Shown in pieces: positions 6,015 through 15,000 of a DNA stretch of 18,119 bases; the first letter of the stretch is position 1, and every line of letters starts with the position of its first letter. The notes beneath the pieces are model-generated. The model saw nothing but the letters and a program-made list of their open reading frames with translations, was not told the DNA's origin and ran no database searches. The position numbers and the translations under genes are program-made. The stretch is from Sphingomonadales bacterium (GTDB taxonomy: Bacteria > Pseudomonadota > Alphaproteobacteria > Sphingomonadales > Sphingomonadaceae): the NCBI GenBank assembly GCA_027489295.1, contig JAIYAA010000347.1, positions 1 through 18,119 of the forward strand, given 5' to 3'.

Positions 6015-7781
6015 ATGGTATTGAACGAAACGGGATCGCTCGAAACAGTGGATATGGCAGTGCTTGCGCCCACGCCCACGGAAGATTCGCTCCCGCGCCG
6101 TTTCGCTGATTTCGAAACGCTGGGCGCTGCGCTGGACTATGCCGCGCAAGGCGCGCGCGGTCTGAACTTCCACGATGCGCGCGGCAATCTGGCGCGGCCC
6201 TATCCCTTCGCCGAACTGCGCACCGACGCGCTGGAGCAGGCGCGCCGCCTGATCGCGGCCGGCATCCAGCCGCAGGATCGCATCGCGCTGATCGCGGAGA
6301 CCGGGCCGGAATTCGCGGCGATCTTCTTCGGCGTGATCTATGCCGGCGCCTGGCCGGTGCCGTTGCCGCTGCCGACCAGCTTCGGCGGCGCGCAATCCTA
6401 TATCGATCAGCTGCGCGTCCAGCTCGAGAGCTGCGATCCGGTACTGCTGATCTACCCACCCGAAATCGGCACGATGTGCGCCGAGGCCGCGCGCGTCACC
6501 GGGGTGAACGCGATCGACTGGGCCGCCTTCTCCGAGCGCGCCGCGCCGGAGGCGACGCTGCCGCAGGCGAAGCCGGACGACATCGCCTATCTGCAATATT
6601 CGAGCGGCTCGACCCGCTTCCCGCACGGCGTGGTGATCACCCACCATGCGCTGCTCAACAACCTGGCGGCCCACAGCCACGGCATGGAAGTGGGCGAGAC
6701 GGATCGCTGCATCTCGTGGCTGCCCTGGTACCATGACATGGGGCTGGTCGGCTGCTTCCTGTCGCCGGTCGCCAACCAGGTGTCGACCGATTACATGAAG
6801 ACCGAGGATTTCGCCCGGCGCCCGCTCGCCTGGCTCGATCTGATCAGCCGAAATCCGGGCACCAGCATCTCCTATTCGCCGACCTTCGGCTACGACATCT
6901 GCGCCCGCCGCATGTCCAGCCAGACCAAGGCGAGCGAGCGCTTCGACCTGCGCCGCTGGCGGCTGGCCGGCAACGGCGCCGACATGATCCGCCCGGACGT
7001 GATGCAGCGCTTCGTCGACGCGTTCGCCGATGCCGGCTTCAAGGCCACCGCCTTCCTGCCGAGCTACGGCCTGGCCGAGGCGACGCTGGCGGTCTCGATC
7101 ATGCCGCCGGGCGAAGGCATCGTCGTCGAGCTGGTCGAGGAGACGCAGCTCTCCGGCGGCACCGCCCGCGCCGATCGCCCGCAGCGCTATCGTGCCGTCG
7201 TCAACTGCGGCAAGCCGGCGCGCGACATGACCATCGAGATCCGCGAGGAAGACGGCACGCCGCTCCCCGAAAAGGCGATCGGCAAGGTCTGGTGCAAGGG
7301 CCCGTCGGTGATGGTCGGCTATTTCCGCGACGAGGCGGCGACCGAGGCGTGCCTGGTCGACGGCTGGCTGGATACCGGCGACATGGGCTATATGTCCGAT
7401 GGCTATATCTACATCGTCGGCCGCGCCAAGGACATGATCATCGTCAACGGCAAGAACCACTGGCCGCAGGACATCGAATGGGCGGTGGAGCAGCTGCCCG
7501 GCTTCAAGCAGGGCGACATCGCCGCCTTCGCGATCACCACCCCGGGCGGCGAGGAAACGCCGGCGGTGCTGGTCCAGTGCCGCACCTCGGACGAGCAGGA
7601 GCGCGTGCGCCTGCGCGAGGAAATCCGCGAACGCGTCCGCTCGGTCACCGGCATGAACTGCGTGGTCGAACTGGTGCCCCCCCGCACCCTGCCGCGCACC
7701 AGCTCGGGCAAGCTCAGCCGCGCCAAGGCGCGCAACCTGTACCTGAACGGCGAGATCAAGCCCTACGCGATCGCCGCCTGA
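6015..7781 (+). CDS. Fatty acyl-AMP ligase (acyl-adenylating enzyme)
   Basis: A 588-residue member of the ANL superfamily. It activates a fatty acid as acyl-AMP and most likely hands it to an acyl carrier protein. FAAL-like blocks are seen: WLPWYHDMGLVG, SYGLAEATLAVS (residues 350-361), DTGDMGYM (453-460) and KDMIIVNGKNHWPQDIE. The C-terminal catalytic lysine is Lys566 in SSGKLSR. The phosphate-binding loop reads YSSGSTRFPHGV (195-206), where most relatives have TG and PKG, so the usual Lys is His204. No ketosynthase, NRPS or acyl carrier gene is close. In sphingomonads one role could be loading acyl groups for sphingolipid or other envelope lipids; this is inference. The start at 6015 is preferred, though the binding site is weak (GAGAAAAAG) and ATG 6054 is possible. 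Confidence 0.88.
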   Translation: MVLNETGSLETVDMAVLAPTPTEDSLPRRFADFETLGAALDYAAQGARGLNFHDARGNLARPYPFAELRTDALEQARRLIAAGIQPQDRIALIAETGPEFAAIFFGVIYAGAWPVPLPLPTSFGGAQSYIDQLRVQLESCDPVLLIYPPEIGTMCAEAARVTGVNAIDWAAFSERAAPEATLPQAKPDDIAYLQYSSGSTRFPHGVVITHHALLNNLAAHSHGMEVGETDRCISWLPWYHDMGLVGCFLSPVANQVSTDYMKTEDFARRPLAWLDLISRNPGTSISYSPTFGYDICARRMSSQTKASERFDLRRWRLAGNGADMIRPDVMQRFVDAFADAGFKATAFLPSYGLAEATLAVSIMPPGEGIVVELVEETQLSGGTARADRPQRYRAVVNCGKPARDMTIEIREEDGTPLPEKAIGKVWCKGPSVMVGYFRDEAATEACLVDGWLDTGDMGYMSDGYIYIVGRAKDMIIVNGKNHWPQDIEWAVEQLPGFKQGDIAAFAITTPGGEETPAVLVQCRTSDEQERVRLREEIRERVRSVTGMNCVVELVPPRTLPRTSSGKLSRAKARNLYLNGEIKPYAIAA

Positions 7782-7788
7782 CATCCGG

Positions 7789-7819
7789 ATCCGGCCGGGG
7801 CATGCCCCGGCCGGATTTT
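7789..7819 (+). terminator. Rho-independent terminator after the acyl-AMP ligase
   Basis: A perfect 28-base palindrome (7789-7816; arms ATCCGGCCGGGGC and its complement, with an effective 4-base loop) is followed by a short T run. It begins 7 bases after the stop codon. Confidence 0.9.
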
Positions 7820-7883
7820 CGGTGCAGCTTTTCTGCCACCCGGGCGAGAAATGGACCTGTTCGACGTCCATTCCGCAACCGGC

Positions 7884-7898
7884 CTAACTTCTCGCTAA
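7884..7898 (+). promoter_or_regulatory. CtrA-like box upstream of the GGDEF-EAL gene
   Basis: CTAA, seven bases, CTAA followed by C lies about 25 bases before the start codon. The alphaproteobacterial cell-cycle regulator CtrA binds TTAA-N7-TTAA, so each half has one mismatch. The spacing is exact, but the match could be chance. Confidence 0.28.
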
Positions 7899-7922
7899 CC
7901 TCCCTGCGCTACGCCCGGTGGC

Positions 7923-10286
7923 GTGAGCAGCTCCATGCCAACGCCGTTGATTCAGCCGCGCGTCGATCTTCGCGCGCTGCTGGCGCTGAGCGATCCCAAG
8001 GACACGATCGACTGGGCGCGGATGCGCGCCGCGCAGCTGGATGCCGGCCGTCGCAGCGCGCTGCTGCTGTTCGCCTCCCATGCCGCCGGCGCCGCATTGT
8101 CGGCGCTCGCGCTCGCGCCATTGGCGTCGCACCTGCTGCTGTTCTGCTGGATGGCGCTGGCGCTCGGCACCGCCGGCTGGGTGACGCTGCGCCGCTTCGG
8201 CTGGCGCGACGGCCACGCGCTGACCGCCTCGCTCGCCGATGTCCGCCGCACGGCGGTGGAGGGCGTCGCGATGGGAGCCGCCTGGGCGATCCTGCCGCTG
8301 GCGTTCGGCTCGATCGTCACCGCGCGCCAAAGCCTCGATCTTTGGGCGGCGACGACGCTGGTGCTGACCGCGACGGCGATGACAATGGGCGTGCTGCCGC
8401 TGATCGGCCTCAGCTTCATCGGGGTTATGGGCGGCGTCTGCGCGGTGACGCTGGCGCTGGTCGGCGCCCCGATGCTGGCCGCCGCCGCGCTGATGCTCAC
8501 CCTGCTGCTCGGCACCGGCAGCTTCGGCCGCGCCCGCGCGCTGGTGCTGCTGCGCGCCAACCAGCTGGCCCTGGCGGAACGCGACCAGACGGTGAGCCTG
8601 CTGCTCCGCGAATTCGAGGATGCCGGATCGGACTGGCTGTGGGAGATCGACGCGCAGCGCCGGGTCGTCCGCGCCAGCCCGCGCCTCGCCGCATCGCTGG
8701 GGCTTGATCCCGGCACGCTCGCCGGCATGCCCTTCCTCCAGCTGCTGGCCGGCGCCGCCTGGGAGAGCGGCCGCTTCACCGCCGAGTTCCACGCCCTGGC
8801 CGACCGGCTGAAGGGCCGCGACCCCTTCGCCGACCTTGCCGTGCCGATCGAGATCGAGGGCGAACACCGCTGGTGGCAGATGTCCGCCAGCCCCAAGTTC
8901 GACGAGCGCGGCGCCTTTTCGGGCTTTCGCGGGGTCAGCTCCGACGTCACCGAACGGCGGCGCGCGACCGAACAGATCCACCGGATGGCGCGCTTCGACG
9001 CGCTGACCGGCCTGCCCAACCGCCTGCACATCAACGAGGCGCTGGCCGGCGCGATGGCGGAGGCGGACAAATGGGGCGGGCGCTGCGCCTTCATGATGAT
9101 CGATCTCGATCGCTTCAAGGCGGTGAACGACACGCTCGGCCATCCGGTCGGCGACCGGCTGCTCCAGCGCGTCGCGGAGCGGCTGCGCCAGCTGGTCAGC
9201 GCCAACGAGATGATCGGCCGCCTTGGCGGCGACGAGTTCGCCGTGGTGGTCCGCGACGCCCGCGATGCCGATCGGGTCGAACGGCTCGCCCAGGGCATCA
9301 TCGATGCCGTCTCGCGGCCCTATGAGCTGGATCAGCACACGCTCTACATCGGCGCGTCGGTGGGTCTTGCGATCGCGCCGCGCGACGGCCGCACCGCCGA
9401 GACGCTCGTCCGCTCGGCCGATCTCGCGCTCTACCGTTCGAAGGACAAGGGCGGCGGCGTGTTCCACGCCTATGAGCCGCAGCTGCACGTCGCCGCGGAG
9501 GAGCGCCGCGTGCTCGAAATCGCGCTGCGGGCGGCGGTCGAGAAGGGGCAGATGCAGCTGGCATATCAGCCGGTGGTCAATGCCCGCAGCGGCGGGCTGA
9601 TCGGCTTCGAGGCGCTGCTGCGCTGGACGCACCCCGAGCTGGGCGCCATCCCCCCGTCCAAGTTCATCCCGCTGGCCGAGGAGACCCGGCTGATCGGCGC
9701 GATCGGCGAATGGGTGCTGCGCACCGCCTGCAATGAAGCGGCCGGCTGGGAAGAACCCGCGCGCATCGCGATCAACGTGAGCCCTGAGCAGCTCCACAAC
9801 CCCAGCTTCGCGACCCAGGTCGCCGACGCGCTCGCCCGCTCCGGCCTCGCGCCCGATCGGCTCGAGCTGGAAGTGACCGAAAGCGTGTTCCTGCGCGAGG
9901 GCACCTCGGCGGTGACCGTGCTGGATCAGATCCTCGATCTCGGCGTGCGGCTCAGCCTCGACGATTTCGGCACCGGCTATTCCTCGCTCGGCTACCTTAC
10001 CCACACCCGGTTCAGCTCGATCAAGATCGACCGGAGCTTCGTCCAGTGCGCCGCCCGCGGCACGCGCGAGGCGATCGCGATCATACGCGCGGTGGTCGCG
10101 CTGGCCGAAAGCCTGGGCATGGCGACGACGGCCGAAGGCGTCGAGACCGAGGTCGAGCACCAGATGGTCCAGGCCCTAGGCTGCACGCGTGCGCAGGGCT
10201 TTTACTTCGGCCGACCGCTGCCGGTCGACGAAGTGCGCGCGCTAGCGTCACGAAACGGTAATGAAACGAGCCGCGCGCTAGCGTGA
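7923..10286 (+). CDS. Membrane PAS-GGDEF-EAL cyclic-di-GMP protein
   Basis: A 787-residue bifunctional cyclic-di-GMP enzyme candidate. The N-terminal 210 residues hold about six hydrophobic segments in pairs, so this part is in the inner membrane. A PAS domain follows (about 230-345, including DWLWEIDAQRRVVRASPRL and ending at SSDVTERRRATEQ). Then comes a GGDEF domain with an intact RLGGDEF at 433-439, then an EAL domain with EALLRW at 563, DDFGTGYSSLGY at 680 and the later AEGVETE. All main catalytic motifs for both synthesis and breakdown are present. The position of the inhibitory RxxD site reads SANE, so product inhibition at that site is probably lost. GTG 7923 is used; ATG 7935 is equally possible because neither has a strong binding site. 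Confidence 0.94.
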   Translation: MSSSMPTPLIQPRVDLRALLALSDPKDTIDWARMRAAQLDAGRRSALLLFASHAAGAALSALALAPLASHLLLFCWMALALGTAGWVTLRRFGWRDGHALTASLADVRRTAVEGVAMGAAWAILPLAFGSIVTARQSLDLWAATTLVLTATAMTMGVLPLIGLSFIGVMGGVCAVTLALVGAPMLAAAALMLTLLLGTGSFGRARALVLLRANQLALAERDQTVSLLLREFEDAGSDWLWEIDAQRRVVRASPRLAASLGLDPGTLAGMPFLQLLAGAAWESGRFTAEFHALADRLKGRDPFADLAVPIEIEGEHRWWQMSASPKFDERGAFSGFRGVSSDVTERRRATEQIHRMARFDALTGLPNRLHINEALAGAMAEADKWGGRCAFMMIDLDRFKAVNDTLGHPVGDRLLQRVAERLRQLVSANEMIGRLGGDEFAVVVRDARDADRVERLAQGIIDAVSRPYELDQHTLYIGASVGLAIAPRDGRTAETLVRSADLALYRSKDKGGGVFHAYEPQLHVAAEERRVLEIALRAAVEKGQMQLAYQPVVNARSGGLIGFEALLRWTHPELGAIPPSKFIPLAEETRLIGAIGEWVLRTACNEAAGWEEPARIAINVSPEQLHNPSFATQVADALARSGLAPDRLELEVTESVFLREGTSAVTVLDQILDLGVRLSLDDFGTGYSSLGYLTHTRFSSIKIDRSFVQCAARGTREAIAIIRAVVALAESLGMATTAEGVETEVEHQMVQALGCTRAQGFYFGRPLPVDEVRALASRNGNETSRALA

Positions 10287-10332
10287 TTTTCGATGTTCCG
10301 TTCCCGATTTGAGACATAAGCCCTTTTTTTCA

Positions 10333-10347
10333 TTGGAACTTTGGAAC
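10333..10347 (+). promoter_or_regulatory. Tandem GGAAC motif upstream of the PEP-CTERM gene
   Basis: TTGGAAC occurs twice, 8 bases apart, some 60-75 bases before the ATG. GGAAC is the -35 element used by the alphaproteobacterial general-stress sigma factor EcfG, but no matching CGTT -10 element stands at 16-17 bases. The role is therefore uncertain. Confidence 0.3.
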
Positions 10348-10406
10348 CTTTCGCGGGTCTCGCCAGCACAGCAATGGTTCAATTGCCGTCAAGGGAGACA
10401 CCCCGC

Positions 10407-10955
10407 ATGTATCGTACTATTATGGCGGCGGCGCTCGGCGCTGCAGCACTCGTCGCAGTCGCCCCCGCCCAGGCGCAGACCTATTTCGGCCCGGCCGACA
10501 TGAACACGGCCTTCAGCGCCGACGGCACCGTCTCGACCAGCTTCGGGCAGTCGGGCATCAAGGCCGGTAGCTTTACCCACATCTACCAGTTCACGCTGCC
10601 GACCAGCGGCACTGCGAGCGGCACGATCAGCACCAGCGCGGTCAAGTTCAAGGACGCGACCGATCTAGACCTGACGTCGGTGTTCTTCAACGGCGTGCAG
10701 CTGACCGGCTTCTTCGGCGGCGGCATCAACGAGGTCGTGTTCGCGAACAACGTGCCGGTGCTGGCCGGTGTCCAGAACGAGATCATCATCAAGGGTCTGT
10801 CGCGCGGCAACGGGTCGTACGGCGGCCAGGGCGTGTTCGCCCCCACCGGCGTGCCGGAACCGGCAGCCTGGGGCATGCTGATCGGCGGCTTCGGCATCGC
10901 CGGTGTTGCGATGCGCCGCACGCGTCGCACCCGCGTCACCTACGCGAAGGCCTGA
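10407..10955 (+). CDS. PEP-CTERM sorting-domain protein, FxDxF-like
   Basis: A 182-residue secreted protein. The start at 10407 has AGGGAG about 11 bases upstream and gives a clean Sec signal peptide (MYRTIMAAALG...APAQAQ). The mature domain is rich in Thr, Ser and Gly and poor in charged residues. The C-terminus carries the sphingomonad sorting signal: VPEPAAWGMLIGGFGIAG, a short hydrophobic helix, then RRTRRTR. Such proteins are recognised by exosortase and are usually exported as exopolysaccharide-linked proteins. The core follows the FxDxF subfamily (FTLPTSGTASGTIS, DLDLTSVFFNG, NGSYGGQGVFAP), but the naming motif reads FTHIY. No exosortase or polysaccharide gene is in the window. Confidence 0.9.
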   Translation: MYRTIMAAALGAAALVAVAPAQAQTYFGPADMNTAFSADGTVSTSFGQSGIKAGSFTHIYQFTLPTSGTASGTISTSAVKFKDATDLDLTSVFFNGVQLTGFFGGGINEVVFANNVPVLAGVQNEIIIKGLSRGNGSYGGQGVFAPTGVPEPAAWGMLIGGFGIAGVAMRRTRRTRVTYAKA

Positions 10956-10987
10956 AAAAACAGGCGATCCTCGCGATTGCACGCATG

Positions 10988-11018
10988 GCGCCGCTGCGGA
11001 TTTCCGCGGCGGCGCTTT
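10988..11018 (+). terminator. Terminator after the PEP-CTERM gene
   Basis: A stem of about 12 bp (GCGCCGCTGCGG with CCGCGGCGGCGC, one G-U pair) has a small A/T loop and is followed by TTT and a T-rich tract. It starts 32 bases past the stop codon. Confidence 0.82.
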
Positions 11019-11055
11019 GTGTTTGTGCGATGTGCGGCCGGCGGAATCTTCGCTC

Positions 11056-11082
11056 TTGCCCCCGCCGGAATCGCCCGATAAA
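11056..11082 (+). promoter_or_regulatory. Promoter of tRNA-Trp
   Basis: TTGCCC (11056-11061) and GATAAA (11077-11082) are separated by 15 bases, or 16 if the -10 is read as ATAAAG. The -10 ends 14 bases before the mature tRNA 5' end, leaving a very short 5' leader. Confidence 0.55.
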
Positions 11083-11096
11083 GGGACGGACCGCAC

Positions 11097-11173
11097 AGGG
11101 GTGTAGCTCAGCTGGTTAGAGCGTCGGTCTCCAAAACCGAAGGCCCTCGGTTCGAATCCGAGCTCCCCTGCCA
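11097..11173 (+). tRNA. tRNA-Trp (anticodon CCA)
   Basis: A complete cloverleaf of 77 bases including an encoded 3' CCA. The acceptor stem AGGGGTG pairs with CTCCCCT with one U-U mismatch at position 6-67. The D arm is GCTC/GAGC, the anticodon stem TCGGT/ACCGA with loop CTCCAAA (anticodon CCA), and the T arm CTCGG-TTCGAAT-CCGAG. The discriminator base is G, as expected for tryptophan in bacteria. In many Alphaproteobacteria this tRNA sits directly upstream of secE; here 6.8 kb separates them. Confidence 0.97.
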
Positions 11174-11378
11174 CTTCTTCCTTCAGAACATCAGTCTGGT
11201 GCCGTCGCGCAGTCAGGCCTTGCGGCGGCACTATTGCGGCGCGCAGAATGGATGCTTGCGGCAGCCCCTCGCTCCACAGCATAGGATATGGGCCGGCTCC
11301 CGGCATGCCTTGCCCGAAGAACCGCCGATGTCACCGCTGTCCCTGGACCCTGCCCGCGCCCCGGCGCCGGCACGACCG

Positions 11379-12008
11379 TCAGATCTCGATGATCCCGCGC
11401 CGAAGCGCGATGGTGATCGCGTGCGAGCGGTCGCGCGCCTCCAGCTTTTCGAGCAGGTTGCGCATGTGGCTCTTCACCGTTTCCTCGCCCACGCCCAGCA
11501 GATAGGCGATCTGCTTGTTGGCATTGCCGTCGGCGGCAAGCCGCAGCACCTCCGCCTCGCGATCGGTGACGCGATCGCCCGCCGCCGCGATCGCCACCGA
11601 TTCGGCGATCTCCGGCTGCAAATAGCGACGGCCGGCATGCACCACCCGGATCGCCTGGCCGAGTTCGTCGTGCAGCCCGCTCTTCAGCAGATAGCCCTGC
11701 GCCCCCAGCTTCAGCGCACGCAGCGCCTGGACATCCCCGTCATAGGTGGTGAGCACGATCACCCGCGCCTGGGGCGAGGCGGCACGGATGTGCGCCAGCG
11801 CCTCGAGCCCGCCCGCCACCGGCATCTGCAGGTCAAGCAGCGTGATGTCGGGGCGCAGCGCGCGGTGCATCTCCACCGCCTCGCGCCCGTCGCGCGCCGC
11901 GCCGACCGCGACCATGTCGGCCTGCTGCCCGATGAAGGTCGCCAGCCCGTCTCGAAGCAGCGCATGATCGTCGACGATCAGGATTCGGATCGGGGGGAGG
12001 GTTGCCAT
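11379..12008 (-). CDS. NarL/FixJ-family response regulator
   Basis: A 209-residue response regulator. The receiver domain (1-120) has the acidic pair Asp13-Asp14, the phosphoacceptor Asp59 in LLDLQMP, Thr87 and Lys109 in LLKSG. The LuxR-type helix-turn-helix (about 145-205) includes VTDREAEVLRLAADGNANKQIAYLLGVGEETVKSHMRNLLEKL, the typical DNA-recognition block. It should be the partner of the divergent sensor kinase, whose HisKA_3 domain is the type that pairs with NarL regulators. The first 45 bases of this gene overlap the earliest ATG of the kinase gene on the other strand. It is transcribed toward tRNA-Trp, and no strong terminator follows. Confidence 0.95.
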   Translation of the reverse strand: MATLPPIRILIVDDHALLRDGLATFIGQQADMVAVGAARDGREAVEMHRALRPDITLLDLQMPVAGGLEALAHIRAASPQARVIVLTTYDGDVQALRALKLGAQGYLLKSGLHDELGQAIRVVHAGRRYLQPEIAESVAIAAAGDRVTDREAEVLRLAADGNANKQIAYLLGVGEETVKSHMRNLLEKLEARDRSHAITIALRRGIIEI

Positions 12009-15000
12009 CGCCCGCCGCTATACGGCGCGGCGGCCGCGATTTCGAGAGCGGCCGCGGCACTCGCGCTGCTGCTGCTCGCACCGGCGGCGCTCGCCCAGCG
12101 GGCGGACGTGCTGACGCCCCTCCCCGCGCTCAAGTTCCAGAGCTGGTCCGAGGAGGAGGATGCGCCCCCGGGGGTGAGCGTGGTGCAGCAGGTCGCCTCC
12201 GGCTATCTGTGGGTCGGCACCGAAACCGGCCTGTTCCGGTTCGACGGCATCCGCTTCGAACGGCTCCCCCAGTATGAACGCAAGGGCGGCGCCGGGGTGA
12301 TGGATATCGCTGCCGGGCCCAGCGGCGAGACCTGGCTGCTCTACGGCGATGGCCATATCGGCCTGGTGCGTGACGGGCGCATCGCCTTTCCGCAGCCCGA
12401 GGACATGCGAAAGCGCGCCCGCGCGATCGGCGTCGCGCGCGACGGCACCTTCTGGACGGTGAACAGCGAGTTCCTGTTCCGCTTCCGCGCCGGCCGCTGG
12501 CACCGCTTCCGCCTGCCGGAGCGATACCATTTCCTGGGCATGACCGTCGCCCGCGACGGGCGGATCTGGCTGGTCGGCCAGTCCGAACTGCTGGTGGTGG
12601 ACGCGGACGCGGCGAGGTTCCGGGTGGTAAAGCCGCTCCGCGGCATCGCCGCCATCGCCGAGGCCCCCGATGGCGCGATGTGGCTGACCGAGACGGGCAA
12701 GCTCTGGCGGCTCGCCCCCGGTGCCGCGCCGGCAGCCACGGCGCCGCCAATCGATCTGGGGCCCGACTTCAAGGGGGCGCAGCTCAGCTTCGACCACACC
12801 GGGGCGCTGTGGGTGGTGCCGAACGGCCGGACGCTGCTGCGCTTCCCCGCCGATCGCCTGCGCCCCGGCGGGCTGCGTGCCGAGGCGGGGCAGCGGTTCG
12901 CGCTTCCCGCCACGGCGCCGGCCTTCGCGGCCGCGGGGCGCGACGATCGCGAGGGCAGCATCTGGCTTGCCACCAGCACCGGCCTTGCCCGCTTCCGGCC
13001 GGTGAGCTTCCTCGATCGCAGCGCGACCGGGCCCATCGCCGATGCACCCGCCGGCGCCTGGGCGCCGCAGCAGGTGCTGCAGGACGGGCGCGGCACGATC
13101 TATCTGCGCAAGGGCGAGCGCGTCTTCCGGGCGGACCCGGGCGGGGTCCTGACCGCGATCGACGTGCCGCCGATGCTCTCGCCCTACGACCTGCCCTGCG
13201 GCGCGGCGGAGGGAGGCTTCTGGTGGCGCACCGCGCGGGCCGGGCTGCGCCGGATCGACGGCCCCGCCCCCGCCGCCCTCACGGTGCCGGGCATCCGAGG
13301 CCCCGGCGCTCCGGCGCCGTTCGCTTGCGCGCAGGCGCCGAACGGCACCTTGTGGGTGAGCTTCAGCGCGCCCGAGCAGGGGCTGCGCTGGCGCGATCGC
13401 GCCGGCTGGCACTGGACGGCGAGCGATCGCCGCTCGCCCAGCTATACCGGCATGGCCCTCGCGACCGATCGCGCCGGCCACGCGCTGAACTATGTCGGCT
13501 ATGGCGACACGATGCGGCTCGGCGGCCCGCGCGCCGGGCTGATCTTCGATCCCAGGGCCAACCCGCTTGCCTTTGTCGAGGTGTTCTACACCGGGCCGCG
13601 CTACACACTGATCGGCGGCGAGACCGGGCTGGCGATGCTCCAGGGCGACCGGATCCGCACCCTTTCCACCGAACGCTATCCCTTTCTCCAGGACGTCTCC
13701 GGCATCGCCCAGACGGCGGCGGGCGTCACCTGGCTGCTCGGCAAGGCCGGCCTCACCCGGATCGATACCGCCGCGCTCGAACGGCGCTTCGCCGATCCGC
13801 GCGCCCCGCTTTATTGGCGCACCTACGGGCAGGAGGACGGCCTGCTCGGCGTCAGCGAGAGCTTCGGCTTCGGCAACCTGTTCGAAGCCAAAGACGGCGT
13901 GCTGTGGATGGCGACCAACAAGGGGCTGTTCTCGTTCGACCCGCGCCACCCGGTGCGCAACCCGGTCGCCCCGCCGGTGGTGATCCGCCAGATCCTGGTC
14001 GGCGAGCGCAGCTATCCGGCGGCCGCCGCGGTGACGCTGCCGATGGGCACCACCAACCTGCAGATCGACTTCACCGCGCTCAGCCTGGTCTCGCCCCGGC
14101 GCGTCGCCTTCCGCTACCGCCTGCTCGGCAGCGCGTCGGAAGCCTGGGTCGATCCCGGCCAGCGCCGCCAGGCGATCTACACCAATCTCGCGCCCGGCAC
14201 CTATCGCTTCCAGGTGATCGCCGCGAACAATGACGGCGTGTGGAACCGCGACGGCGCGACCATCGCCCTCACCATCCCGCCCACCTTCCTGCAGAGCATG
14301 ACCTTCAAGATCCTGTGCGGGGTCGCGCTGCTGGCGGCGGCGTGGGGCGCCTATGCCCTGCGCGTGCGCCGGATCAGCCAGCGGCTGCGGCTGGCCGCCG
14401 ATGTCCGCGAACGCGAGCGCCAGCGCATCGCGCGCGAGCTGCACGATACCATGCTGCAGGACATGCAGGGCCTGATCCTCTCGTTCCACAACGCCGCGCA
14501 AACGCTGCCGCCCGAAGACGCCGGCCGCGCCGCGCTGCTGAAGGGGCGCGACCAGGCGCGCGACGCACTCGAACTGGGCCGGGCGCGCGTCCAGATGCTG
14601 CGTCGGCGCAATGAGGATATCGACCCCGCCGCGCTGGTCCGCGCGCTGGCGGAGAAGCTGATCGATCGGCAAGCCCCGCGCTGGACGCTCGTCACCCGCG
14701 GCGAGCCGCGCTGCGTCCCCGCCGAGCAGGTGGAGGAGATCGAGGGCATTCTGGGCGAAGCGATGCTCAACGCCGTGCGCCATGCCCGCGCCACCACCAT
14801 CGCGCTGTCGATCGACTATCGCGCCGCCGAGATCGTGATCGCCTGCCACGACGACGGCACCGGCTTCCCGCCCGAGATGCTGCACGATACCGGCCCGGCC
14901 GGGCATTTCGGCCTGATCGGCATGCGCGAGCGCGCCGCCGCGGCGGGGATTGCCCTGTCGATCGGCAACGCGCCCCAGGGCGGCGCGGCGATCACGCTGC

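Noticed and set aside
5988..7871. Long minus-strand open frame opposite the acyl-AMP ligase
   Set aside because: Antisense of a complete ANL-family enzyme; the translation has no family pattern.
7884..10160. Long minus-strand open frame opposite the GGDEF-EAL gene
   Set aside because: Shadow of a high-GC gene with intact catalytic motifs on the plus strand; no domain seen in the antisense product.
10237..10284. 12-base direct repeat GCGCGCTAGCGT at the end of the GGDEF-EAL gene
   Set aside because: The copies are 36 bases apart, in frame, and both encode an Arg-Ala-Leu-Ala tail segment. It looks like simple tail duplication, not a regulatory site.
11361..11370. Palindrome CCGGCGCCGG just past the response regulator stop as a terminator
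   Set aside because: It lacks a loop and a T run, and this kind of palindrome is common at high GC.
12018..14906. Very long open frame on the minus strand opposite the sensor kinase
   Set aside because: Its translation has no recognisable motif and is dominated by Arg, Gly, Ala and Asp, as expected from the antisense of GC-rich coding DNA. The plus-strand kinase explains the region.
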